Below are positions 7,805 to 14,935 of a stretch of DNA of 31,271 bases, piece by piece. Source of the DNA: Bryobacteraceae bacterium (GTDB lineage: Bacteria; Acidobacteriota; Terriglobia; Bryobacterales; Bryobacteraceae). Made by a program: the position numbers and the translations under genes. The stretch is taken from positions 1 through 31,271 of the forward strand of contig JASHQT010000002.1 of NCBI GenBank assembly GCA_030039005.1. The letters run 5' to 3'. How positions within the stretch are numbered: position 1 is the stretch's first letter; the number at the start of each line of letters is the position of its first letter. The notes under the pieces were generated by a model. The model was not told the origin of the DNA. It made no database searches and saw only the letters and a list, made by a program, of their open reading frames with translations.

Positions 7805-8148
7805 AGATCGTAAGGCCGCTCCACCTGGCGCACCGAAACCCGCGCGGCGCCGAATTCCTGTTTGAGAAGTGCCTCAAAATCCGCTGCAGGGCGCGGCCGA
7901 CAACAGAAAATGTTCAGGCACAAAGAGCCGTACTCGGGGAACGTATGGCAAGCCAGGTGCGATTCGGTGAGCAACGTGATCCCCGTCACGCCGCCCGTCC
8001 CGGGAAACTGATGCCAGTGCGATTTGTCGAGCGGATGAAGGTCCAACGCTTCCACCAGCGCCTGAAACAAGCCTTCCAAGCGACCGGCTTCCGCCAGCGC
8101 CGACGGGTCGCAGCCGTGCGCCTCGACGATCCATTCCAGGCCGGACAT
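7801..8148 (-). CDS. speD: S-adenosylmethionine decarboxylase proenzyme (prokaryotic SpeD/SpeH type)
   Basis: This 115-residue protein starts at ATG 8148; a longer in-frame extension would run deep into the upstream SPFH gene. Residues 58-75 (TLLTESHLACHTFPEYGS) are the hallmark of the bacterial/archaeal AdoMet decarboxylase family. Autocleavage is expected between Glu62 and Ser63, making the pyruvoyl cofactor. His68 and Cys83 fall at the positions reported for the Thermotoga enzyme (Ser63, His68, Cys83), so the protein looks catalytically competent. The product, decarboxylated AdoMet, is the aminopropyl donor for the SpeE-like enzyme in the same operon. The N-terminal substrate region is slightly diverged. 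The gene lies 16 bases after the SPFH gene and overlaps the next by four. Confidence 0.92.
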   Translation of the reverse strand: MSGLEWIVEAHGCDPSALAEAGRLEGLFQALVEALDLHPLDKSHWHQFPGTGGVTGITLLTESHLACHTFPEYGSLCLNIFCCRPRPAADFEALLKQEFGAARVSVRQVERPYDL

Positions 8149-8164
8149 TGACGATTGCCACTTA

Positions 8165-9181
8165 TTATTGCGAAGTCCCGCACTCTGGGCAGAACTTCGC
8201 CGACCTCGGGATCTTGTTCCCGCAGTTAGTGCAGAACTTGGTTTCCGCGGCGGGTGTCGCGGGTGCCGCACCAGCGGGACTCGCCGGACCGGCACTCGGA
8301 GCAAGCGGCCCACTCGGAGGCGGCTGCTCGCCTGGTTTAACAGCGTTCAACATGCTGTTGGCCATCGCCAGGCCAGCGCCTAATCCCACTCCGATGCCTG
8401 CCGCGCCTCCGCCTTCGTTGGCCGCCGCGATCGGCAGGGATTGCGCCACCTCGAATTGCGTGAACCGGTTCATGTCGCCGATCATATTCATGCTGATGCG
8501 CTGGTCCAGCATCTTCTGCAGCTCGTCGGGCAGCGAGATGTTTTCGACCACGAAATTTTCAAGTGACAGCCCGAGTTCGGCAAACGACGGCTTCAGCGCT
8601 TCGGCGATTCTTTGCCCCAGCGCGGCCTGGTTCGCCGCCATGTCGAGGAACGGAACCGAGCTCTGCGCAAAACTATCCGTCATGCGCGCGACGATGGTGT
8701 TGCGCAACTGGCCCTCGAGGTCGGGCACCGTGTAAAGCTCGCGCGTCCCGCTCACCTTCTGGTAAAACAGCTTCGCATCGGCGACTTTGTACGCATAAAT
8801 ACCGTAGCCGCGCATCCGGATGGCGCCAAACTCGCGATCCCGGAACGTGATCGGCGTGGCAGTGCCCCAGCGCTGGTCCGTTTGCAGGCGCGTGGAGAAA
8901 TAGTACACGTCCGATTTGAATGGCGACTTGAACGCTTTGTCCCAATTCATGATGTAGGTCAGAATGGGCAGCGTGTTGGTGTTCAGCGTGTAAAGGCCGG
9001 GGCCGAAAACGTCGGCGATGCGGCCCTCATTGACAAACACCGCCGTTTGGGACTCGCGAACGGTGAGCTTGCCGCCGTTCTGAATCTCCATGTCTTCCAT
9101 GGGATAGCGGTAGGCCAGGATGCCCTGCTCCGGCTCGGTCCACTGGATGACATCGATGAATTGCTTGGATAGGAAACTCAT
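8165..9181 (-). CDS. SPFH/Band-7 protein with C-terminal zinc ribbon (YdjI-like)
   Basis: This 338-residue protein is the first gene of the operon. Residues about 20-240 match the SPFH domain group often labelled virion core protein-like or YdjI (AVFVNEGRIADVFGPGLYTL, TPITFRDREFGAIRMRGYG, LSLENFVVENISLPDELQ). A Gly/Ala-rich linker (AAGIGVGLGAGLAMANSML) and a Pro-rich stretch lead to a C-terminal zinc ribbon, CTNCGNKIPRSAKFCPECG. No membrane helix is obvious, so membrane association would be peripheral or through partners, unlike flotillin or HflK. SPFH proteins oligomerise and organise membrane microdomains. Together with DUF350 and DUF4178 partners this points to an envelope-stress or membrane-organising module with polyamine chemistry. 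Confidence 0.88.
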   Translation of the reverse strand: MSFLSKQFIDVIQWTEPEQGILAYRYPMEDMEIQNGGKLTVRESQTAVFVNEGRIADVFGPGLYTLNTNTLPILTYIMNWDKAFKSPFKSDVYYFSTRLQTDQRWGTATPITFRDREFGAIRMRGYGIYAYKVADAKLFYQKVSGTRELYTVPDLEGQLRNTIVARMTDSFAQSSVPFLDMAANQAALGQRIAEALKPSFAELGLSLENFVVENISLPDELQKMLDQRISMNMIGDMNRFTQFEVAQSLPIAAANEGGGAAGIGVGLGAGLAMANSMLNAVKPGEQPPPSGPLAPSAGPASPAGAAPATPAAETKFCTNCGNKIPRSAKFCPECGTSQ

Positions 9182-9235
9182 AGGCCGTTAACCGAGTATA
9201 CGGCAGAATTAGCGATTTCGTTCCGTTCTTAGGCA

Positions 9236-9265
9236 GGGATCAGGGGCTGGGGATCAGGGATCAGG
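9236..9265. repeat. Three copies of GGGATCAGG upstream of the SPFH operon
   Basis: GGGATCAGG occurs at 9236-9244, 9250-9258 and 9257-9265, the last two overlapping. The repeats sit in the 92-base gap between the SPFH start and the end of the cytochrome/TPR gene. They could be a simple slippage product, a binding-site cluster or a fragment of a dispersed intergenic repeat. No further copy was noticed in the window. Confidence 0.6.
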
Positions 9266-9273
9266 CACTTACA

Positions 9274-10968
9274 TCATGGCTTGGGGCTAGGGGGAAGACC
9301 CGACAGCTCTTCGAGGCGCTGGCGGGCATAGGGATCGTTGGGGTTCGCGGCGAGGATCTGGCGCAGGTTCGCGATCGCTTCGTCGACTCGCCCGGTTTTG
9401 GCCAGGGCGGCGGCGAGATTGAAGCGGGCGCTCGAATAGTCGGGGCGTAATTTAAGCGCCATCTGGTATTGCGGGATGGCCTCGGCGTAACGGCTCAATG
9501 TCGCGAGTCCCAGCCCCAGCATGTTATGAACTTCCGGCCGGCCCGGTTCCAGCCGCGCTGCGGCGCGCAATTCCGTCACCGCCGACTGCGGGTCCAGCCG
9601 CGAGAGTAGAATGGCGCCCAGATTCATGTGCGCTGTAGCGTCGCTGGGATTCTTCTCGATGCGGTGCCGCATCAGGGCCTCCTGTAGCTCGCGGCGATGA
9701 TCACCGGGCGCGCGCGGCAAAATCTCGAGCCATAAGTGGCCCATCTCATCCGTCGCCCGGTTGCCCCCCTCGACGCGCTTGGGCGGATGGTTGGGATTGC
9801 GAGCATTCGCGGCGGAGTTGTCGTAGTGATAGCGCATGTGGATCACGGAATCCTTCGGCAAGAACACCGGCTCGCGGTAATAATAGACGGCTTGCCAATT
9901 CGCGTCCCAGGCGGGAATGCGGATCAGCCATTTCTTCTCGCCGCCGGGCAGCGTCGCGTAGGCCTCGAGCAAATGCCCGAGATAATGCGCGTGCGGGTAG
10001 ACGGCCAGGATGTCGGCGTCGAGAGGAATCTGGAAATCGTCGGCGATGGTGAAGTCGCGCGCGCCCGCGGGAATGTCGAGATCCTGGTCATCCTGAAGCT
10101 GGACCAGCAGCGGGAACTTGGTGCGCGGCCGGTCCGTGAAGTATAGCCCGATCGACGGCCGCACCTGCTCCGGCTTGCCGGAGGGTTGCAAATGTAGGTT
10201 GAGCACCAGTTCGTTGCCGGGGTCGAGATGCCAGGCGAATCCATCCGGCTCTACGTGCGGCGGCGAGCCCGGCTTCCAGAATAGAAAATTGCCGTCCGGA
10301 TCGAATGGGCTGCGGCCGATCACCAGATCCATACCCGGAAAACCTTTGCCGGGTGCGATTTCGTGAAGGTGCGCGGATCCGTCGCGGTCCACCAGCAGGT
10401 TGGCATGATGGACCACGCGCGGGATGCCGGGCCGGATCTCGATGGCTCGGACCCAGCGGCGCATAGGGAGGTCGGGCGTGAAGATCACGTTCCAATAGAG
10501 GTCGGGACCGGACGCGGGCAACGCGACTGCGCTCTTTGCGTCCAGCACCAGGTCCGGCTGCCCGAGTTGCCAACCGCTTGGGAACTTGGGCGGCGGCGGA
10601 ATTGCCGCGGCGTCACCTTCCGGCGCTCCGGCCTGCACCCATTCCCCGATGGTCTGGATCTGCGCGGGGCTCAGGCGGCGATCATCGGCAAAATCGCCGT
10701 AGCCCGATTCCGGCAGCCAGGGCGGCATATAGCCCGAGTGGATCGCGGCGGCGATTTGCGGCGCGCGCTTCTTCACGTCTTGATACTTGAGCAAGGGGAA
10801 CGGGGCCGCGTCGCCGGGGTGGTGGCAGGGCGCGCATTTTTCATAAATAATCGGCGCGATGTCGTGGGCGAACGCAGACGGGCCCGCCGAGCGAAGTAAA
10901 GGCGAAAATGTTAGTGCCAGTGCGATCGGAACGCTTCGAAGGGCCACCAGACTATTGTAGGGATTCAT
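9274..10968 (-). CDS. Cytochrome c / copper-monooxygenase-like / TPR fusion protein
   Basis: This 564-residue protein starts at ATG 10968, giving an export signal (ALALTFSPLLRSAG). Upstream in-frame codons overlap the divergent gene and read as low-complexity, so they were rejected. Cys45-x2-Cys48-His49 (CAPCHH) binds one c-type haem. Residues about 140-420 resemble the copper type II, ascorbate-dependent monooxygenase fold, with likely copper ligands in RVVHHANLLVD, YPHAHYLGH and VIHMRYHYDN. The last 120 residues form about three TPR units (ATAHMNLGAILLSRL, PEVHNMLGLGLATLSRY, SSARFNLAAALAKTGR). A haem and a type-II copper site in one periplasmic protein suggest an oxidoreductase fed through its own cytochrome domain. 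The substrate is unknown. Similar fusions are common in Acidobacteria and Planctomycetes. Confidence 0.83.
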   Translation of the reverse strand: MNPYNSLVALRSVPIALALTFSPLLRSAGPSAFAHDIAPIIYEKCAPCHHPGDAAPFPLLKYQDVKKRAPQIAAAIHSGYMPPWLPESGYGDFADDRRLSPAQIQTIGEWVQAGAPEGDAAAIPPPPKFPSGWQLGQPDLVLDAKSAVALPASGPDLYWNVIFTPDLPMRRWVRAIEIRPGIPRVVHHANLLVDRDGSAHLHEIAPGKGFPGMDLVIGRSPFDPDGNFLFWKPGSPPHVEPDGFAWHLDPGNELVLNLHLQPSGKPEQVRPSIGLYFTDRPRTKFPLLVQLQDDQDLDIPAGARDFTIADDFQIPLDADILAVYPHAHYLGHLLEAYATLPGGEKKWLIRIPAWDANWQAVYYYREPVFLPKDSVIHMRYHYDNSAANARNPNHPPKRVEGGNRATDEMGHLWLEILPRAPGDHRRELQEALMRHRIEKNPSDATAHMNLGAILLSRLDPQSAVTELRAAARLEPGRPEVHNMLGLGLATLSRYAEAIPQYQMALKLRPDYSSARFNLAAALAKTGRVDEAIANLRQILAANPNDPYARQRLEELSGLPPSPKP

Positions 10969-11003
10969 GCTGCCGCGCGTCGCTTTGGATTTGTCAACGC
11001 CTA

Positions 11004-11031
11004 TTGAATCCCGCCGATTCTGGCTTATCAT
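11004..11031 (+). promoter_or_regulatory. Possible sigma-70-type promoter for the DUF4337 gene
   Basis: TTGAAT (11004-11009) and TATCAT (11026-11031) are separated by 16 bases in the 70-base divergent gap. The -10-like box is only seven bases from ATG 11039, so transcription from it would give a nearly leaderless mRNA. AGGGG at 11032-11036 would then be of little use as a ribosome site. Weak evidence: an AT-containing stretch in GC-rich DNA. Confidence 0.3.
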
Positions 11032-11038
11032 AGGGGAA

Positions 11039-11581
11039 ATGCCCGCCGCCGAAGAACTGCAAGAGGACATTGAAAAGGCCAAAGAGCCTTTCGACAAGTT
11101 GGTCGCCGCGACCATGGCGATCCTGGCCGCGGTCCTGGCTGTCGTCTCTGTCATGGGGCACATCATGACCACGGAAGAGCTTCTCGCGCAGCAGCGCGCC
11201 TCCGACCAATGGAACTACTATCAGGCCAAGTCCATCCGCCGATACCAGTCCGAGGTAGCGCGCGATCTGTTTACGGGAATGAAGCTGTCGGATCAAAGCA
11301 AGCAATACCAAAAGAATTCCGAGAAGTACCGCAGGGACGACGATGACATTCAGAAGGAGGCGCAGGGCCTGGAGCGGGAGAGCCATCTGCGCGGCCGGCA
11401 GGCCCTCGGATTCCACTTCGGCGAGGTGTTTCTCGAGTTTTCGATTGTGTTGGCTTCGCTCGCTATCCTCACCAAGCGCCGGCTGCTGTGGTATGCGTCC
11501 ATGGTGTTCGGGGCGATCGGCGCGGTGGTGGCCGCCGTGATCTTCCGGTTCCCAGTGATTTTAGAACGCGTGCAGGGTTAG
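11039..11581 (+). CDS. DUF4337 membrane protein
   Basis: This 180-residue protein starts at ATG 11039, just behind AGGGG; an earlier in-frame ATG at 10967 overlaps the divergent gene and adds no plausible domain. One helix near the N-terminus (VAATMAILAAVLAVVSVMGH) is followed by QRASDQWNYYQAKSIRRYQ, the DUF4337 hallmark, then a long charged, probably coiled-coil stretch (about 75-130). Two C-terminal helices end the protein (EVFLEFSIVLASLAILTK, WYASMVFGAIGAVVAAVIF). The function of DUF4337 is unknown. The layout, with a helical soluble segment between membrane anchors, suggests an assembly or signalling role at the inner membrane. It is divergent from the cytochrome/TPR gene and shares a 70-base intergenic region with it. 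Confidence 0.85.
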   Translation: MPAAEELQEDIEKAKEPFDKLVAATMAILAAVLAVVSVMGHIMTTEELLAQQRASDQWNYYQAKSIRRYQSEVARDLFTGMKLSDQSKQYQKNSEKYRRDDDDIQKEAQGLERESHLRGRQALGFHFGEVFLEFSIVLASLAILTKRRLLWYASMVFGAIGAVVAAVIFRFPVILERVQG

Positions 11582-11615
11582 GATCAGTCCCGGCTCCGAA
11601 TTAGAATAGGCTTGG

Positions 11616-12422
11616 ATGATTGAGAATATTACGCCGGGCGTCTCCGCCCACGACGCCAGGGTTGTGCTCTTTGACTTCGATGGCACGTTGTCACTGATCC
11701 GCTCGGGCTGGATGAATGTGATGGTTCCCATGATGGTCGAGATCCTCGTCGATCTCAAGAGCGGTGAATCGGAAGAGCAATTGCGGGCGCTGGTGGAGGA
11801 TTACGTCTGGCGGCTCACCGGCAAAGAAACCATCTATCAGATGATGGCCTTCGCCGATGCGATCCGGGCGCGCGGCGGCCAGGCGCTCGATCCATTAGTA
11901 TATAAAAAGAAATATCTCGATCTTTTATGGCAAAAGATCGAAATCCGGGTGGAGGGTTTGCGAAGGGGACAAACCAACCCGGAGGCGTTCCTCGTCCCGG
12001 GCTCCCGCGAATTGCTGGAACGTTTGCGGGAAAAGGGGTTGAGAATGTATCTGGCAAGCGGCACCGACGAGATTTACATGAAGGAAGAGGCGCGCCTGCT
12101 CGGCGTGTCCCAGTATTTCGATGGCGGCCTCTACGGCGCTTTGGACGACTACAAGAGCTTTTCGAAAGCCATCCTGATTCAGCGCATTCTTTCGACTACC
12201 GGGTTCCGGGGAGATCAGTTCCTGGTCTTCGGTGACGGCTACGTGGAAATTGAAGAGGTGAAGAACGTGGGGGGCGTGGCCGTGGGAGTGGCGAGCGAGG
12301 AGCCCGCCTGCCGCCGCGTGGACGAGTGGAAACGCCAGCGCCTGATTGGCGTCGGCGCGGACTATATTATTCCCAATTATCTGTGCCGTGAAGAGCTGTT
12401 CTCTTCGCTCTTTCCGTCCTGA
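11616..12422 (+). CDS. HAD-superfamily phosphatase
   Basis: This 268-residue protein has HAD motif I VVLFDFDGTLS (Asp20 nucleophile, Asp22 acid/base), motif II in MYLASGTDE, and motif IV in LVFGDGYVEIEEVKNVGGVA. A helical cap (about residues 30-110) places it in the subfamily-I group. Known members hydrolyse small phosphate esters such as sugar phosphates or phosphoglycolate. Its stop overlaps the next start (TGATG), tying it to a PfkB-type sugar kinase, a ROK kinase and a ThiE-like enzyme. A sugar phosphate or heptose-type phosphate is therefore the best guess for substrate. The first motif lacks the zinc-binding features of GmhB, so assignment as a heptose-bisphosphate phosphatase is not supported. 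Confidence 0.85.
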   Translation: MIENITPGVSAHDARVVLFDFDGTLSLIRSGWMNVMVPMMVEILVDLKSGESEEQLRALVEDYVWRLTGKETIYQMMAFADAIRARGGQALDPLVYKKKYLDLLWQKIEIRVEGLRRGQTNPEAFLVPGSRELLERLREKGLRMYLASGTDEIYMKEEARLLGVSQYFDGGLYGALDDYKSFSKAILIQRILSTTGFRGDQFLVFGDGYVEIEEVKNVGGVAVGVASEEPACRRVDEWKRQRLIGVGADYIIPNYLCREELFSSLFPS

Positions 12423-13423
12423 TGCCTCTCAATGTTGCCGAGGTCCTGGGGGCCTTTTCCGGATATTCGGCGCTGGTGGTGGGCGACATCTGCCTGGACC
12501 GCTGGTGCACCTACGATCCGGCCACCGCCGAACTCTCGCGTGAGACCGGGATTGAAAGAATCGGTGTCGTGTCCACCGAAGTTGCGCCCGGCGCCGGCGG
12601 CAACGTCGCCAACAACCTGGCGTCGCTCGGTGTCAGCCGCGCGGCCGTGCTCGGCGTCCTCGGCGACGATGGATTCGCGCACGAGCTCACACGCGCCCTC
12701 AACGCACGCGGCATTTCCACCGATCTGCTGGTGCGTTCCGAGAAAGTTCCCACCTTCACCTACACGAAATTGGTCAACGCCCGTACCGGCGTCGAGGACC
12801 TGCCGCGCGTCGATTTCATCAACACGCAGCCGCTGCCCGACGAGGTGGAACAGGAGGTGCTCGAATACCTGCGTGAGTTCGCCGCCACCTTCGACATCAT
12901 TTTTGTCTCCGATCAGGCGGACACGCGCCGCGGCGGCGTGGTGACCACGGCCGTCCGCACTCTGCTCGAGCAGATCGCCCAGGCCGATCCTAAGAAGATC
13001 GTTTGGGTGGATTCGCGCATACGCATCGAACGTTTCCGCCACATGATTCTCAAGCCCAACGAGCAGGAGGCGAATGCCGCGTGCATCGGGCTGTTCGGCG
13101 AAGTCAACTATCGGCGGCTGCGGCTACACGGAGATTCCAGGCTCATCTTTGTCACCAAGGGGGCTCAAGGCGCTGTAGTGGTAGAAGAGGGCGCCGAGTC
13201 TGTGGTCCCCGGTTTCCCCGTAACCAATCCAAGGGACGTCTCCGGCGCCGGCGACAGCTTTTCGGCGGCAGCCGCGCTGGCGCTGGCTATCACCGGCTCG
13301 GCTACGCGGGCCGCTCGACTAGGCAACCTGGTGGCTTCGCTCGCCATTCAAAAGCGCGGCGCGGCGGTAGTGAGCCCGGAGGAAGTGCTATCCGCCGCTA
13401 ATGCAAGCGCGGCCGCGCCGTGA
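12422..13423 (+). CDS. PfkB-family carbohydrate kinase, RfaE/HldE domain I-like
   Basis: This 333-residue protein starts at ATG 12422, overlapping the HAD stop by one base. The N-terminal ALVVGDICLDRWCTYD and PGAGGNVANNLASLG match the ribokinase/PfkB fold and most resemble the kinase half of RfaE/HldE, which phosphorylates heptose 7-phosphate at C1. LKPNEQEA and the C-terminal signature NPRDVSGAGDSFSAAAALA, with catalytic-type Asp278 in GAGD, are intact. The nucleotidyltransferase half of bifunctional HldE is absent, and no heptose isomerase is encoded nearby, so lipopolysaccharide heptose synthesis is only one option. Phosphorylation of another sugar or sugar phosphate is equally possible. 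The GTGA overlap with the following ROK gene indicates translational coupling. Confidence 0.87.
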   Translation: MPLNVAEVLGAFSGYSALVVGDICLDRWCTYDPATAELSRETGIERIGVVSTEVAPGAGGNVANNLASLGVSRAAVLGVLGDDGFAHELTRALNARGISTDLLVRSEKVPTFTYTKLVNARTGVEDLPRVDFINTQPLPDEVEQEVLEYLREFAATFDIIFVSDQADTRRGGVVTTAVRTLLEQIAQADPKKIVWVDSRIRIERFRHMILKPNEQEANAACIGLFGEVNYRRLRLHGDSRLIFVTKGAQGAVVVEEGAESVVPGFPVTNPRDVSGAGDSFSAAAALALAITGSATRAARLGNLVASLAIQKRGAAVVSPEEVLSAANASAAAP

Positions 13424-14268
13424 GCACTTTAGCAATTGATATCGGCGGCACCAAATTCACCAGCGCGGTTTTCGAGCGGGATCGAATGATCGAACGTGAA
13501 TCGCACGCCACCGATCGCGCGGGCGGGCGCGATTGGATGTTGACGAGAATCGAGGCGGTGACTCGCGAACTCGCCAGCCGGCATTGCATAGAGTCTTGCG
13601 GCATCGGTTTCGGTGGTCCCGTGGATTTTCCGCGCCAGCGCGTCGTGCTGTCCACTCACGTTCCCGGTTGGGACGATTTCGATCTACCGGGGCATCTCAC
13701 AAAGATCCTGGGATTTGTTCCGGTCATGGATAACGACGCGAACGCCGGCGCGCTGGGCGAAGCGCTCTTCGGCGCCGGACGCGGCCATCGGCCATTGTTC
13801 TATATGACGCTCTCCACCGGCATCGGAGGCGGCCTCGTGATGGTAGACGGCACGCTATATCGCGGCGCCGATTCTTATGCCGGCGAAATCGGGCACCTCA
13901 TCGTCCGCCCGGATGGCCCGGAATGCCTGTGCGGCTCGCGCGGCTGCCTGGAGCGAATGTGCTGCGGATTATGGCTGGAGCGCGATTACGGACGGCCCGC
14001 GAGCGAACTGATGCGCGATTCTGAATTCGTGGCGTGCTACGTGGTCGACTTGGCGCGCGGTCTCAAGGCCGCCATCATGCTGCTGAACCCGGCCCGCATC
14101 GTCATCGGCGGAGGGATCGCCAAAGCGGGCGATCGCCTGTTCGTGCCGCTGCGCCAGGAATTGTCGCGTCAAACCACGCCGTGGTCCCGCGCGCGTATCG
14201 ACGTCGTCCCTGCGGAACTGGAGGACGACAGTGTGTTGTGGGGCGCTTTCGCTCTCGCCCACTCATAA
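13420..14268 (+). CDS. ROK-family sugar kinase
   Basis: This 282-residue protein starts at GTG 13420, sharing GTGA with the PfkB stop. The phosphate-binding loop LAIDIGGTKFTSAVFE opens the protein. GFGGPVDF, DNDANAGALGEA (catalytic-type Asp106), STGIGGGLVMVDG and SYAGEIGHLIV follow. The ROK zinc site is complete, with His159 and the cysteines of CLCGSRGCLE (169, 171, 176). Known ROK enzymes phosphorylate glucose, N-acetylglucosamine, N-acetylmannosamine or fructose. No N-terminal DNA-binding domain is present, so it is a kinase rather than a ROK repressor. Two different sugar kinases back to back suggest sequential or alternative use of one sugar pathway; its identity is open. Confidence 0.9.
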   Translation: MSTLAIDIGGTKFTSAVFERDRMIERESHATDRAGGRDWMLTRIEAVTRELASRHCIESCGIGFGGPVDFPRQRVVLSTHVPGWDDFDLPGHLTKILGFVPVMDNDANAGALGEALFGAGRGHRPLFYMTLSTGIGGGLVMVDGTLYRGADSYAGEIGHLIVRPDGPECLCGSRGCLERMCCGLWLERDYGRPASELMRDSEFVACYVVDLARGLKAAIMLLNPARIVIGGGIAKAGDRLFVPLRQELSRQTTPWSRARIDVVPAELEDDSVLWGAFALAHS

Positions 14269-14275
14269 CCTAACC

Positions 14276-14935
14276 ATGAAGCTGCCTGCCTTTTATCCCA
14301 TCGTCTCCGAGGTGGCAGTGGCTGAAATCCTGCTCGAAGCGGGTGCGCGGATTCTCCAATACCGGAACAAGAACTTTTTCTCGCGCGCCGCGCTCGAAGA
14401 CGCCGGCCGCATCGCTCGCATGTGCCGCGAGGCGGGTGCGCTGTTCGTGGTGAACGATCGCGCCGACGTGCCAAAATTGCTCGATGCCGCGCTGCATGTG
14501 GGCCAGAACGATCTCGCGCCTTCGGACGCGCGCAAGATTCTGCCGGCTCCAGCCATCATCGGATTTTCCACACACAACGAGCAGCAACTGCGCGCGGGCG
14601 ATCGCGAACCGGTGGATTACCTGGCCATCGGCCCGATCTTTACCACGGGCTCGAAACAGAATCCCGACCCGGTGGTCGGCCTGGACCGCTTGCGGAGCCT
14701 GCGCGCGCTCACGAAGAAGCCTCTGGTGGCCATTGGCGGAATCACGCGCGAGCTCGCGCCTCAAGTCTTCGCCGCCGGCGCCGACTCGGTGGCGATTATC
14801 GGCGATCTCTATCCGGATCCTTGCACGCCCGCCGCGCTGCGGGCACGCGCAGCGGAGTGGCTTGCAATTAGTGGTGGTGCTCCTGATGTTCGTGCTCGTG
14901 AGGGTGGTCGTGAGAATGCTGCGCCACCACGATAG
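14276..14935 (+). CDS. thiE: Thiamine-phosphate synthase (ThiE-like)
   Basis: This 219-residue protein starts at ATG 14276, eight bases after the ROK stop; an upstream in-frame codon would lie inside the ROK gene. The TIM-barrel motifs of ThiE are visible: ARILQYRNKN, LFVVNDRADVPKLLDAALHV, GQNDLAPSDAR, YLAIGPIFTTGSK, PVVGLDRL and LVAIGGI. ThiE joins hydroxymethylpyrimidine diphosphate to the thiazole phosphate. Because no other thiamine gene is nearby and the TTTK loop is altered to TTGSK, a divergent or regulatory (TenI-like) paralogue cannot be excluded. The last 22 codons lie antisense to the His-rich tail of the CDF gene and look like read-through sequence (APDVRAREGGRENAAPPR), not a conserved domain. 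Confidence 0.82.
   Translation: MKLPAFYPIVSEVAVAEILLEAGARILQYRNKNFFSRAALEDAGRIARMCREAGALFVVNDRADVPKLLDAALHVGQNDLAPSDARKILPAPAIIGFSTHNEQQLRAGDREPVDYLAIGPIFTTGSKQNPDPVVGLDRLRSLRALTKKPLVAIGGITRELAPQVFAAGADSVAIIGDLYPDPCTPAALRARAAEWLAISGGAPDVRAREGGRENAAPPR

Noticed and set aside
8149..8313. N-terminal extension of the AdoMet decarboxylase
   Set aside because: It lies inside the SPFH gene in another frame and is Arg/Pro-rich. Starting at 8148 aligns the catalytic residues with known numbering.
9236..9265. CRISPR-like repeat
   Set aside because: Units are only nine bases, overlap each other and have no spacers of regular length; no cas genes.
10969..11172. 68-residue N-terminal extension of the cytochrome/TPR protein
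   Set aside because: Low-complexity Ser/Ala/Thr sequence overlapping the divergent DUF4337 gene. The start at 10968 gives a normal export signal before the haem site.
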